Source: Acidobacteriota bacterium
GTDB lineage: Bacteria > Acidobacteriota > Vicinamibacteria > Vicinamibacterales > UBA8438
Assembly (NCBI GenBank): GCA_021296475.1
Contig: JAGWAJ010000001.1
Coordinates: 1-45,536 of the forward strand
DNA: 45,536 bases
Direction of reading: 5' to 3'
Shown: in pieces, positions 27,825-36,007 of the stretch
How positions within the stretch are numbered: position 1 is the stretch's first letter
Layout of the letters: every line of letters starts with the position of its first letter
The notes under the pieces: generated by a model
Told to the model about the DNA's origin: nothing
What the model saw: the letters and a program-made list of their open reading frames with translations, nothing else
The model's database searches: none
Position numbers and translations under genes: made by a program

Positions 27825-28355
27825 ATGTCCGAACGGACGAGAAACCAGGGATTCACGTTGATCGAGCTGCTGATCGTCGTCGCGATCATCGGCGTCATCG
27901 CCTCGGTTGCGGCGCCGGGCCTGCTGCGCGCGCGCATGGCCGGCAACGAGGCGTCGGCGATCGCGTCGCTCCGGGCGGTCAACGCCGCCCAGGCCATCTT
28001 CGCCGCCAGCTGCGGCGGCGGATTCTACGCCCCGAGCCTGGCCGCCCTGGGAACGCCCCCTTCCGATGGCGGTGACGGCTTCATCGGTTCCGATCTGAGT
28101 GCGGACCCGTCGGTCAAGAGCGCGTATACCATTACGTTGACCGGCGGTGCGGCGGCGACCGGCGCGCCGGCGGCGTGCAACGGGATCGCGGCGGGCGAGC
28201 TGGTGACGAGCTACTTCGTCGGCGGCGAGCCGCAGCCGGGCGGTGGCGTGCGCAACTTCGGTACGAACCAGGGGGGCACAATCTACTTCATCAGCGGTGC
28301 GCCGGTTCCCGTGACGCAGCGCGGAGCCCCCCCGGGCGCCGACCCGATTCAGTGA
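27825..28355 (+). CDS. Type IV pilin-like protein
   Basis: A 176-aa prepilin. The nine-residue leader MSERTRNQG ends in the glycine cut by prepilin peptidase; mature FTLIELLIVVAIIGVIASVA has Glu at position 5, needed for assembly and methylation. The globular part contains two cysteines (ASCGGG and AACNG), which could form a disulfide. The GGGAGGGGA ribosome-binding site before the ATG is the strongest in the locus, suggesting high expression and a major-pilin role. The body is low in aromatic residues and rich in Gly/Ala. Confidence 0.88.
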   Translation: MSERTRNQGFTLIELLIVVAIIGVIASVAAPGLLRARMAGNEASAIASLRAVNAAQAIFAASCGGGFYAPSLAALGTPPSDGGDGFIGSDLSADPSVKSAYTITLTGGAAATGAPAACNGIAAGELVTSYFVGGEPQPGGGVRNFGTNQGGTIYFISGAPVPVTQRGAPPGADPIQ

Positions 28356-28372
28356 GACGGAGAAACTGACGC

Positions 28373-29629
28373 ATGAGTAGCCCATCTCGACGCTGGATGG
28401 CGGTCCTGGCGCTCGCCGGACTGGCCGCGGCGGCCGTGTCCACCTTCGTTCACGCGCAGATGGTGAGCGACCCCACGCACGTCAGCTTCTGCGACATCAA
28501 CGCCCGGGTCAGTTGCACCCAGGTGTACCAGAGCCGCTACGGGAGCATCGCCGGCATCCCTGTCGCCCTCGGCGGCGTCGTGTGGTTTGCCGGGATCCTG
28601 CTGCTCGTGCTCGCGCACGCCCGCGGCCCGGCCGCGTCGCGGGCCCACGTCGACGGCTATCTGCTGGTCTGGTCGACGATCGGCCTCGCCGTCGCCATGT
28701 ACATGGCGTACGCGTCCTTCTTCGTCCTGCAGACCGTCTGCCTGCTCTGCCTCGTGGTCTACGCAGCGGTCATCGGCATCTTCGTTCTCGCGGGGTCGGC
28801 ATCCGCCACGCCGGTGATCCGGCTTCCGGCCGCCGCCGCGGCCGACCTCGGCCACCTGGCGCGCAGCCCGGTCGGTCTCGTGCTGGCGCTCGCGTACGCT
28901 GCCGCCACGGTGGGAGGGTCGGCCTGGTTCGTGCGCGCGGAACAGGCCCCGGGGTTTGCTTCCGCTGCGGCCGGCGAGAGCGGCGAGCCGAACGCGGCGC
29001 CGGCGACGTCCGCCGATCAGCAAAGCGAGTTCGAGCGCTTCTGGGAGGCGCAGACGCGCATGGACTTCACGCTGCCGGCGTCGGCGCCCCACCCCGACGC
29101 GCCGGTGATCGTCGTGAAGTTCAACGACTATCAGTGCCCGGCGTGCGCCAGTACCGAGAGCATCTACGCGCCGATCTTCGCCAAGTACGCGTCGAGCCAT
29201 CCGGGGATGGTCGCGCAGGTCACGCTCGATTTCCCCCTCGATCCGGAGTGCAACGACGAGACGCCCAACGGCCAGCACGATGCCGCGTGCGAGGCGGCGG
29301 TCGCCGTGCGCCTGGCAGCGGCGGTGAGTCCGGAGGCGCGCGAGCGGATGGCCGATTGGCTGTACGGGAACCAGGCCGGGCTCGAGCGGGACACGATCGT
29401 CGAGGCCCTCGAGAGCATCGCCGGCGTGGACGCCGCGCGGTTCGCTGCGCGCTACGCGACGGAGATCGAGCAGGTGAGGCTCGACATCGCCACCGGCGCG
29501 GCGCTGCCGGTGCAGGCGACGCCCACCTACATCATCAATGGCGTCCTCCTGCGCGGGGGCCTCGCCGCCCGCTACTTCGACGCCGCCCTGGCCTACGAGA
29601 TCGTTCGCGCCGAGGCACCCGCGCCGTAG
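28373..29629 (+). CDS. VKOR-DsbA fusion, disulfide-forming membrane protein
   Basis: A 418-aa fusion of a VKOR-type quinone-linked oxidase and a periplasmic DsbA-like thioredoxin domain. The VKOR half (residues 1-140) has four membrane segments, the loop pair C40/C48 (CDINARVSC) and the active CLLC (C123/C126). The thioredoxin half has the CPAC centre (C255/C258) and the cis-proline loop QATPTYIINGVLL. Two more cysteines (DPEC, AACEA) lie in the helical insertion. The known mechanism oxidises substrate cysteines and passes electrons to quinone. It lies 17 bases after the pilin gene and before prepilin peptidase, so pilins are plausible substrates. Confidence 0.9.
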   Translation: MSSPSRRWMAVLALAGLAAAAVSTFVHAQMVSDPTHVSFCDINARVSCTQVYQSRYGSIAGIPVALGGVVWFAGILLLVLAHARGPAASRAHVDGYLLVWSTIGLAVAMYMAYASFFVLQTVCLLCLVVYAAVIGIFVLAGSASATPVIRLPAAAAADLGHLARSPVGLVLALAYAAATVGGSAWFVRAEQAPGFASAAAGESGEPNAAPATSADQQSEFERFWEAQTRMDFTLPASAPHPDAPVIVVKFNDYQCPACASTESIYAPIFAKYASSHPGMVAQVTLDFPLDPECNDETPNGQHDAACEAAVAVRLAAAVSPEARERMADWLYGNQAGLERDTIVEALESIAGVDAARFAARYATEIEQVRLDIATGAALPVQATPTYIINGVLLRGGLAARYFDAALAYEIVRAEAPAP

Positions 29630-29729
29630 CGGCTTCACGGCAGCAAGATCCCCGACGCGCCCTCCGGGGGGCCGGGGGCGAGGGTCACGTCGTCGAGCGC
29701 GCGTCTGCCGAGGGTCGTGCTCCGAACAC

Positions 29730-29762
29730 GGCGCCGCCGCGAGAACGCTCGCCGGCGGCGCC
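29730..29762. other. Strong hairpin upstream of the prepilin peptidase gene
   Basis: GGCGCCGCCG (29730-29739) pairs with CGGCGGCGCC (29753-29762) over 10 bp; inside, CGAG and CTCG pair around an AACG loop with one bulged C, giving 14 pairs. It lies 100 bases after the VKOR-DsbA stop and 63 before the pilD start, with no T-run. The GCGCCG...GAACG...CGGCGC pattern resembles the dispersed palindromic repeat, but the AGGAGTC flank is missing. The remaining bases of this 195-base gap show no promoter I would defend. Confidence 0.55.
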
Positions 29763-29824
29763 TCCGCTGCCGCCGCCCCGCGTCCGACCTCCTGTCGATC
29801 GGTCCGAATCCGGGTCCGTATCCG

Positions 29825-30580
29825 ATGCACGTCGCCCTGCTGCTCGCGCTCGGTCTTGCGGTGGGGAGCTTCCTCACCGTCTGCATCCACCGGCTGCCGC
29901 GGGGCGAGTCCGTCGTCGCCCCCCGGTCTTACTGCCCGGCGTGCGCGCGGTCGCTCCGGTGGTCCGACAACGTGCCGCTGCTCGGCTACCTGTGCCTGCG
30001 GGGGAGCTGCCGGGCGTGCGGAGCTCCGATCTCGCCGCTCTATCCGACCGTGGAGCTCATCACCCCGCTGCTCTTCGTCCTCCAGTACGGGGCCCTCGGC
30101 TGGCAGCCGCTCCTCCCGGCGCGCATCGCATTCGCCTGTGCGCTACTCGTTCTCGCCGCGATCGACCTGCGCCACCGTATCCTGCCCAACGTCGTCACGC
30201 TCCCGGGCACGGTGCTCGGGTTGATCCTGAGCCTGGGGCTGGAGCCCGGCCCGGTCGACGCGCTGGCCGGCGCGGCCGTCGGCGCCGGCGTCCCGTTCGC
30301 CATCGCCGTCGGCTACCGCCGCCTGCGCGGCGTCGAGGGCCTCGGGATGGGCGACGTGAAGATGCTGGCGATGATCGGCGCCTGGCTCGGCTGGCAGGCG
30401 GCACTGCTGACGCTGCTCCTCGCTTCGCTGCTCGGCTCGCTGGCGGGCCTGACGATCCTCGCCGCCGGGCGGGGCGATGCCCGGTACCCGCTGCCCTTCG
30501 GGTCGTTCCTGGCCGTGGCGGCCTTCGCCTCCACCCTCGTCGGCGACGAGCTCATCGCCTGGTACGCAGGGTTCTACTGA
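29825..30580 (+). CDS. pilD: Prepilin leader peptidase / N-methyltransferase
   Basis: A 251-aa membrane aspartyl protease that removes prepilin leaders and N-methylates the new N-terminus. The methylase half has GSFLTVCIHRLPRGESVV and a zinc tetrad CPAC ... CRAC (residues 38-63). The protease half has the two catalytic aspartates in AAIDLRHRILPN and GMGDVKMLAMIGAWLG. Multiple hydrophobic segments fit eight membrane passes. ATG 29825 gives the normal start MHVALLLALGLAVGSF; a longer in-frame ORF upstream is arginine-rich and unlike the family. Confidence 0.92.
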   Translation: MHVALLLALGLAVGSFLTVCIHRLPRGESVVAPRSYCPACARSLRWSDNVPLLGYLCLRGSCRACGAPISPLYPTVELITPLLFVLQYGALGWQPLLPARIAFACALLVLAAIDLRHRILPNVVTLPGTVLGLILSLGLEPGPVDALAGAAVGAGVPFAIAVGYRRLRGVEGLGMGDVKMLAMIGAWLGWQAALLTLLLASLLGSLAGLTILAAGRGDARYPLPFGSFLAVAAFASTLVGDELIAWYAGFY

Positions 30581-30813
30581 CCCGCAATCGGCGCGCTCGT
30601 ACCCACCGACCGGCACAGGTTTGCGCGACCCGGTGCCGGTCTCGCTGGTCTTGAGTGGACGCATCTGAAGACCGTCCTATGGGGCGGGGTGGTCCAAGCA
30701 GCGCAATTCCTGCCGCACGGCGCCAGTCGGACCGGCGCAGTTCCTGCTGCCGCCCGGCGTGCATGCCCCCGCCCCGTGGGCTGCCGACGGCGGTCCCGTT
30801 CTTGCACGCCCGA

Positions 30814-31386
30814 GTGGTCGTGAGGTCCTCCTCGGCTGCCGGTTTCACGCTCATCGAGACGTTGATCGCGATCGCCCTGCTCGCGGGGCTGGCCGCCGGA
30901 CTGGCACACGTCGTGGTCGTGGCACACCGGGCCGTCGCGTTGGGGGGCGCCGACGCCGTGGCGACGCGGGCCGCGACGCAGAAGCTGGAAGAGCTGCGCT
31001 CGCTCGACTGGACGTTCGATCCGCGGACGGGGCGGCGGGTGACGGACACGACCGCCGACCTGACGCAACCGGCGCCGAGCGGACGCGGACCCGGTCTGCG
31101 CGCCTCGCCGGCGGGGGCGGCGACCCTGGAGGCCAGCCTCCCGGGCTACGCCGACCACCTCGATTCGAGCGGCGCATGGATCGAAGCCGGCGCCGGGGCC
31201 GAGCCGCCGCCCGGCGCGGCCTACGTGCGCCGGTGGGCAGTGGGCACCCACGTCTCCAACGAGGACCTGCTCGTGCTGCAGGTGGCGGTCGTCGACCGCC
31301 GGGTGGGGTCCGGGGAGCCGCAGCGCGCCGTCCGGCCCCACGATCCCGGCGTGACCTGGGTCGCCACTCTCCGTGCGCGTCGTTGA
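30814..31386 (+). CDS. Minor pilin, PilV-like
   Basis: A prepilin-like protein of 190 aa with SSSAAG cut before [21 protein letters not shown]; Glu is at mature position 5. The body is short, with [10 protein letters not shown], typical of PilV/GspI-type proteins, and a variable Gly/Pro-rich middle. GTG 30814 gives a leader of ten residues, like the pilin; GTG 30820 and ATG 30763 are alternatives, and none has a good ribosome-binding site. It opens a compact set of three minor pilins; such proteins prime pilus assembly. Confidence 0.78.
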   Translation: MVVRSSSAAGFTLIETLIAIALLAGLAAGLAHVVVVAHRAVALGGADAVATRAATQKLEELRSLDWTFDPRTGRRVTDTTADLTQPAPSGRGPGLRASPAGAATLEASLPGYADHLDSSGAWIEAGAGAEPPPGAAYVRRWAVGTHVSNEDLLVLQVAVVDRRVGSGEPQRAVRPHDPGVTWVATLRARR

Positions 31387-31398
31387 TGGGGGCTGCCG

Positions 31399-32457
31399 AT
31401 GCTGCTCGAGGCTGTCGTTTCCATGGCCATCGTCGTGGTGCTGCTCGGCGCGGTCTTCAGCCTGCTCGATCCGGCGCAGAACGCCGTGGCCACTCAGCCG
31501 CTGGCGGCCGACATGCAGCAGCGGGCTCGCGCCGCGTTCGCCGAGCTGCACCACGAGCTGCTGATGGCGGGCAGCGGGAAGGGCCCGGGTTCCCGCACCG
31601 CGCTGGGCTGGCTCCGCGCTCCTATCGTGCCAGGGCGGATGGGCGGTTCGACCACCGCGGACGCGGCTGCGGACGAGCCCGGATTCATGCTCTTCTACGC
31701 GCCGCCCGGGGTCACGGGAGCCCGCCTCGACGCCGGGCTGCCCGCCGGTCCGAGCGAGGTGCTCGTCTCGCTGGCGCCGGGGCCAGGGTGCCGGCGGCCG
31801 CCCCGCTGCGGCGTCGACCGGTCCGGGAGCGCCCTGGTGTTCGACCGCCGCGGCCGTTCGGAGCTGTATCGCGTGACAGAGGCCCGGGGCCCCGCGGTCG
31901 GCATGCGCCGTCTGGGCGTGGACCCGGGCGCCGCCTTCGCGCCGGGCGCCTCGATCGTGCCCGTCACCGTGCGCGGCTATGTCCTCGACCGCCGGCGCGG
32001 CCAACTCCGACGGCATGGCGGGACGACGGCCACGCTGCCCGTCATCGACGGCGTGGTCGACCTGAGCGTGCGCTACTTCGGGGGGGCGCTTCCCGTGCTG
32101 ACCCCTGCCTCGTCGGCCGGCGATGCGGCCGAGCGCGTAGCGGCGCCGTGCCTGGTGGAGGCGGCCGGACGCGCCCGCCCGCCGGGCGCGCCGCCGCCGC
32201 CGACCCGGGAGCTGACCGCGGCCGAGCTCACCGACGGTCCGTGGTGCAGCGGCAGCCTGCCGTTCGACCTCGACCTGTTCCGGGTCCGGCGCGTGCGCGT
32301 CGCGCTTCGCCTCCGTGTCCCGGACGACGCCTGGCGCGGGCGCGGACTCCTGGCCTCCGGGCGGCCGGGGCCAGGAAACCGGGGCGGCCGGAGCGGGAAC
32401 GTGCCCGATCTGACGCTGCGCTTCGACGTCGCGCCGCGCAGCCTGGCGAGTTGGTGA
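31399..32457 (+). CDS. Minor pilin, PilW/GspJ-like, with unusual N-terminus
   Basis: A 352-aa protein starting [24 protein letters not shown], a pilin-type hydrophobic helix ([14 protein letters not shown]). ATG 31399 lies 12 bases after the PilV-like stop, in the same frame, with GGGGG six bases upstream. No start codon before it leaves room for a leader: the codons between are W-G-L-P. A normal prepilin cleavage glycine is therefore absent from the predicted protein. The body has four cysteines ([21 protein letters not shown]) and a C-terminal region like PilW ([18 protein letters not shown]). Role as minor pilin is inferred from position and helix. Confidence 0.68.
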   Translation: MLLEAVVSMAIVVVLLGAVFSLLDPAQNAVATQPLAADMQQRARAAFAELHHELLMAGSGKGPGSRTALGWLRAPIVPGRMGGSTTADAAADEPGFMLFYAPPGVTGARLDAGLPAGPSEVLVSLAPGPGCRRPPRCGVDRSGSALVFDRRGRSELYRVTEARGPAVGMRRLGVDPGAAFAPGASIVPVTVRGYVLDRRRGQLRRHGGTTATLPVIDGVVDLSVRYFGGALPVLTPASSAGDAAERVAAPCLVEAAGRARPPGAPPPPTRELTAAELTDGPWCSGSLPFDLDLFRVRRVRVALRLRVPDDAWRGRGLLASGRPGPGNRGGRSGNVPDLTLRFDVAPRSLASW

Positions 32458-33104
32458 GCCTGGCCGGCCGGCTCGCGCGCGCGGAGGGAATCGCCCTCGT
32501 CGTGACCCTCATGGCCTCCGTCGTGTTGCTGGGGATCGCCGGCGTCCTCGTTCCGTTGGCGTCCACGGAAGTGACGATCGCGGCCAATTATCGGCGCGCG
32601 GTCGAAGGGCTGCATGCAGCCGAGGCAGCGCTCGAATGGACCGTCGGCGAGCTGGCTCCGTCCCCCGTCTGGCGCGCGGCCCTGGTGGACGGCGCCCGGT
32701 CTCGACTGTGGGCGGGAACGCCCGAGCTGCGCCTGGCCGACGGGGCTCGCGTCCCGCTCGACGACGAGACGGCGGCCTTGCGGGGTGACGGGGCGGGCCC
32801 GGACGGGGCCGGCCGGGGCCTCGACTGGTCGCTGTTCGCCCACGGCCCCCTGGCCGACCTCGTCCCGCTCCCCGCCGGGTACGGCGCGTGGCACGTCGCC
32901 GTCTGGCTGGCCCCCGCGCCCGGCGCCGCAGGCCTCGACCCGGAGGACGCCGGCGGCACGATCGCGGTCCACGCCGCGGCGCTCGATCCCGGGCGGGGAC
33001 ATCGCGCCGTTCAGGCGGACCTGGTCCGCGTCGTTCCGCCGCTGCCGGCCCCGGGCGGTGCGACGGAGTACGTGCAACTGATCGCCTGGCGCATCGTGCG
33101 CTGA
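32454..33104 (+). CDS. Minor pilin, PilX-like
   Basis: A 216-aa protein starting at a GTG that overlaps the PilW-like stop (GTGA). The N-terminus [20 protein letters not shown] leads into a hydrophobic helix, followed by TIAANYRRAVEGLHAAEAALEW, which matches the PilX-type AxxAAEAxLE region. The family often keeps a charged pre-helix and lacks a classic cleavage motif. The rest is Gly/Ala/Pro-rich and unrecognised. It is the last gene of the pilus locus and converges on aroB. Confidence 0.75.
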   Translation: MSLAGRLARAEGIALVVTLMASVVLLGIAGVLVPLASTEVTIAANYRRAVEGLHAAEAALEWTVGELAPSPVWRAALVDGARSRLWAGTPELRLADGARVPLDDETAALRGDGAGPDGAGRGLDWSLFAHGPLADLVPLPAGYGAWHVAVWLAPAPGAAGLDPEDAGGTIAVHAAALDPGRGHRAVQADLVRVVPPLPAPGGATEYVQLIAWRIVR

Positions 33105-33117
33105 CGGCCGGCACCGA

Positions 33118-33161
33118 GGCGGCCGACGTCAGTGCGGCCGGCGCAGGTGCGGCCGGTGCGG
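33118..33161. repeat. Short degenerate repeats between pilX-like and aroB genes
   Basis: Three units of about 14 bases share a GTGCGGCCG-like core (GGCGGCCGACGTCA, GTGCGGCCGGCGCA, GGTGCGGCCGGTGC). Just beyond, CCCC-ACGC-GGGG (33181-33192) could form a small stem at the convergent gene ends. Significance is unclear. Confidence 0.4.
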
Positions 33162-33196
33162 AACGTCCAGCCCGAGGGTGCCCCACGCGGGGTGGT

Positions 33197-34282
33197 TCAG
33201 GGGCGCATGCCGATGGCCCGCAGGGCGCGTGCGAGCTCCGGCTCGGTCACGTCGTCGACGATCTCCGTGGTGCCGATGCCGGTGGGGAGAACCACGTGCA
33301 GGGTACCGCGGATCACCTTCTTGTCGCGGCGCGTGGCCTGCACGATGTCCGCGGCGGAAAGGTCGCGCACCGACGGCAGCGGACCGAGCCGGGCGATCAG
33401 CGCGGCCAGGGCCTCGCGGTCCGCCTCGTCCAGCGCGCCGCGCCGTACCGCGACGTCGGCCACGGCCAGCATGCCGTAGCCCACCGCTTCGCCGTGGCGG
33501 AAGCGGCGGTACTTCGTCACCGCCTCGATCGCGTGGCCGGCCGTGTGGCCGAAGTTGAGCAGGCGGCGCAGGCCGCCCTCCCGCTCGTCCTGCGAGACGA
33601 TGTCGGCCTTGATGCGGCACGACTGCGCGATGACCGGGACGAGCACGTCCGGCTCCCGGGCGAAGATGGCGTCGAGGTCGCGCGCGACCCGCTCGAACAG
33701 GCCCCGGTCCGCGATCACCCCGTACTTGATGACCTCGTAGAGGCCGGCCCGGAACTCGCGCCGCGGCAGCGTCCGGAGCACCCGCGGGTCCGCGACGACG
33801 GCAAGCGGCTGGTGGAACGCTCCGATGAGGTTCTTGCCGAGCGCATGGTTGACGCCGACCTTCCCTCCGATGGCGGCGTCGACCTGCGCGAGCAGGGTGG
33901 TCGGCACCTGCACCAGGGCGACCCCGCGCAGAATGGTGGCGGCGGCAAAGCCCGCCATGTCGCCGATCACCCCGCCGCCGACCGCCACGACGGTCGCGGA
34001 GCGGTCGGCCGAGGCGAGGAGGAGCTCCTCATAGATCCGGGCCACGGTGCGCGTCGTCTTGGAGCGCTCCCCGTCCGGCACCAGGATGACGTGGGCAGCG
34101 GGCACCGCGCGCTCGATGGCCCGCCCGTGGGCCCGCCAGACCGTCGGGCTCGACACCACGAAGCGGCGGTCGGAAGCGCCGTCCGCGTCGAGCACGTCGC
34201 CCAGGGCGTCGGTCAGCCCCTCGCCGACGTGCACCGGGTAGGCGCGGGAGGGGGTAGTGACGTCGATGCGCAGCGCGGACAT
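33197..34282 (-). CDS. aroB: 3-dehydroquinate synthase
   Basis: Second enzyme of the shikimate pathway: DAHP to 3-dehydroquinate, using NAD and a divalent metal. Markers are GGGVIGDMAGFAAATILRG, VQVPTTLLAQVDAAIGGKVGVN, GLYEVIKYG (metal-ligand Glu), LLNFGHTAGHAIE and HGEAVGYGM (metal-ligand His residues). Length is 361 aa, complete. It is divergent from proS and no other aro gene is in the window. Confidence 0.96.
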   Translation of the reverse strand: MSALRIDVTTPSRAYPVHVGEGLTDALGDVLDADGASDRRFVVSSPTVWRAHGRAIERAVPAAHVILVPDGERSKTTRTVARIYEELLLASADRSATVVAVGGGVIGDMAGFAAATILRGVALVQVPTTLLAQVDAAIGGKVGVNHALGKNLIGAFHQPLAVVADPRVLRTLPRREFRAGLYEVIKYGVIADRGLFERVARDLDAIFAREPDVLVPVIAQSCRIKADIVSQDEREGGLRRLLNFGHTAGHAIEAVTKYRRFRHGEAVGYGMLAVADVAVRRGALDEADREALAALIARLGPLPSVRDLSAADIVQATRRDKKVIRGTLHVVLPTGIGTTEIVDDVTEPELARALRAIGMRP

Positions 34283-34323
34283 GGCGCCGCCAGCATAGCA
34301 GCCCGCGCGGGACGATATAGACT

Positions 34324-34370
34324 GTCCGGGCGCAGACGGACCGTCCCGGGCGCGGGCGTCGTCCGACGCC
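34324..34370. other. Two hairpins in the aroB-proS divergent region
   Basis: GTCCG (34324-34328) pairs with CGGAC (34337-34341), and GGCGTCG (34355-34361) with CGACGCC (34364-34370) over a two-base gap. CCCGCGCGGG, a 10-base palindrome, lies just before them. The hairpins would fall in the proS leader or be operator-like; no T-box or tRNA-Pro-specifier pattern is visible, and no promoter of good quality was found on either strand. Confidence 0.35.
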
Positions 34371-34416
34371 GGGTGGTCCGGTGTGCAATGCGGTGCGCGA
34401 ACGAGGACAGAAGTTG

Positions 34417-35868
34417 ATGGCGGCCAAGCAGGGTGCGTTCGTTACGGAGATTACTCCGCGGTCGGAGGACTTCTCCCGCTGGTACACCGACGTGATCCGC
34501 CGCGCCGAGCTGGCGGACTACTCGCCGGTGAAGGGCAGCATGGTCATCCGGCCGTACGGCTACGCAATCTGGGAGCTGATGCAGGCCGAGCTCGACCGGC
34601 GGTTCAAGGCGACCGGGCACGTGAACGCCTACTTCCCGCTGTTCATTCCGGAGAGCCTCCTGCGCAAGGAGGCGGCCCACGTCGAGGGATTCGCCCCCCA
34701 GGTGGCGTGGGTGACCCGCGGCGGCGACGAGGACCTCGAGGAGCGCCTCGTCGTGCGACCGACCTCGGAGGCGATCATCGGCACGATGTACGCCAAGTGG
34801 GTGCAGTCGTGGCGGGACCTGCCGATCCTGATCAACCAGTGGGCCAACGTCGTGCGCTGGGAAAAGGTCACCCGTTTGTTCCTGCGCACGACCGAGTTCC
34901 TCTGGCAGGAGGGGCACACCGCGCACGAGACGGAGGCCGAGGCCGAGGCCGAGGCGCTCCGCATGCTAGGCGTCTACAAGGAGTTCGTCGAGCAGGAGCT
35001 GGCGATGCCGGTGCTCGACGGCCGCAAGACCGACAGCGAGAAGTTCGCCGGCGCCGTCCACACCTACTCCATCGAGGCGCTGATGGGCGACGGCCGCGCC
35101 CTGCAGGCCGGGACGTCGCATCACCTCGGGCAGAACTTCGCGAAGGTCTTCGACATCAAGTTCCAGGCGCGCGACAAGTCTGTGCAGTTCGTCTGGCAGA
35201 CGTCGTGGGGCATGACCACCCGCCTGATCGGAGGGGTGATCATGGTGCACGGCGACGACAGCGGTTTGATCCTGCCCCCTCGCATCGCACCGCACCAGGT
35301 CGTCGTCGTGCCGATTCCGCGGGGGAACTGGCGGGAGACGGTGCTCCCGCGGGCGCAGGCGATCGCGGACGAGCTCCGGACGGCGGGCACGCGCGTCCTC
35401 GTGGACGACCGCGAGGAGTACTCGCCGGGGTGGAAGTTCGCCGAATGGGAGCTGCGCGGCGTCCCGCTGCGACTGGAGATCGGGCCGCGCGACATCGAGC
35501 GCGGCCAGGTCGTCCTGGTGCGGCGCGACACGCGGGAGAAGCTACCGGCGCCCATGGACGGCCTGCCGGAGCGGGTCCGCGCGCTCCTCGCGACGTTGCA
35601 GGAGGACCTGTTCGAACGGGCGCGGCGGTTCCGGGACGAGCGCACCCAGCGGGCGGCCACCCGCGACGCCTTCCGCGAGCTGCTCGAAGGCCGCCCCGGC
35701 TTCGTCATCGCGCCCTGGTGCGGCGCCGCGGACTGCGAGGCGCGGATCAAGGCAGACACCCAAGCGACCATCCGCAACATACCGCTCGATCCCCCGAGCC
35801 CGTCCGGCCCGTGCGTGGAGTGCGGCGCCGGCGGCCAGGTGGACGCCTGGTTCGCGAAGTCCTACTGA
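34417..35868 (+). CDS. proS: Prolyl-tRNA synthetase, short type without editing domain
   Basis: Charges tRNA-Pro. A 483-aa class II synthetase of the ProS type 3 (archaeal/eukaryotic-like) form: VTEITPRSEDFSRWYTDVIRRAEL, motif 1 region GSMVIRPYGYAIWELMQ, motif 2 REWE-like RWEKVTRLFLRTTEFLWQEGHTAH, and motif 3 TSWGMTTRLIGGVIM. The C-terminal domain ends GPCVECGAG ... AKSY, with cysteines (CGAADC, CVEC) for zinc; no YbaK-type editing insert is present. ATG 34417 has GAGGA nine bases upstream. The last codons are repeated downstream in a degenerate tandem array. Confidence 0.95.
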   Translation: MAAKQGAFVTEITPRSEDFSRWYTDVIRRAELADYSPVKGSMVIRPYGYAIWELMQAELDRRFKATGHVNAYFPLFIPESLLRKEAAHVEGFAPQVAWVTRGGDEDLEERLVVRPTSEAIIGTMYAKWVQSWRDLPILINQWANVVRWEKVTRLFLRTTEFLWQEGHTAHETEAEAEAEALRMLGVYKEFVEQELAMPVLDGRKTDSEKFAGAVHTYSIEALMGDGRALQAGTSHHLGQNFAKVFDIKFQARDKSVQFVWQTSWGMTTRLIGGVIMVHGDDSGLILPPRIAPHQVVVVPIPRGNWRETVLPRAQAIADELRTAGTRVLVDDREEYSPGWKFAEWELRGVPLRLEIGPRDIERGQVVLVRRDTREKLPAPMDGLPERVRALLATLQEDLFERARRFRDERTQRAATRDAFRELLEGRPGFVIAPWCGAADCEARIKADTQATIRNIPLDPPSPSGPCVECGAGGQVDAWFAKSY

Positions 35869-35958
35869 CCGCCCGCCAGAGTCCTGCCGCCCGCGAAGCT
35901 CTGCCGCCTGCCCGCGAAATCCTACCGCCCGCCTGCCGGCGAAGTCCTACTCACCACC
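35854..35958. repeat. Degenerate tandem array repeating the proS 3' end
   Basis: GCGAAGTCCTACT, the last codons and stop of proS (from 35854), recurs exactly at 35939. Between them are units starting at 35893 (GCGAAGCTCTGCCGCCTGCCC) taken as GCGAAGCTCTGCC and at 35914 (GCGAAATCCTACCGCCCGCC), plus a truncated AGAGTCCTGCCGCCC at 35878. Units are 15-25 bases, with a shared GCGAARTCCTACYGCCC core. Confidence 0.65.
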
Positions 35959-35966
35959 AGCCCATC

Positions 35967-36007
35967 TCGGGAGTCAGCGCGCAGGAGTTTCGCAGCGAGA
36001 CTCCCGA
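35967..36007. other. Inverted repeat between proS and tatC
   Basis: TCGGGAGTC (35967-35975) and GACTCCCGA (35999-36007) are perfect 9-base inverted repeats over a 23-base spacer containing GCGCGC and TTTCGC. It directly abuts the hairpin at 36008-36025. The GGGAGTC/GACTCCC arms recall the AGGAGTC/GACTCCT arms of the dispersed palindrome, but the inside differs. Confidence 0.5.

Noticed and set aside
29635-29886. Minus-strand frame ending ALDDVTLAPGPPEGASGILLP-like residues, reminiscent of a secreted protein's C-terminus
   Set aside because: Only about 20 residues look protein-like; the rest is arginine-rich and has no start signal, so a gene remnant cannot be supported.
34283-34330. TATGCT and TATAGA boxes as aroB or proS promoters
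   Set aside because: Neither has an acceptable -35 at a normal distance, so only the hairpins in this region are reported.
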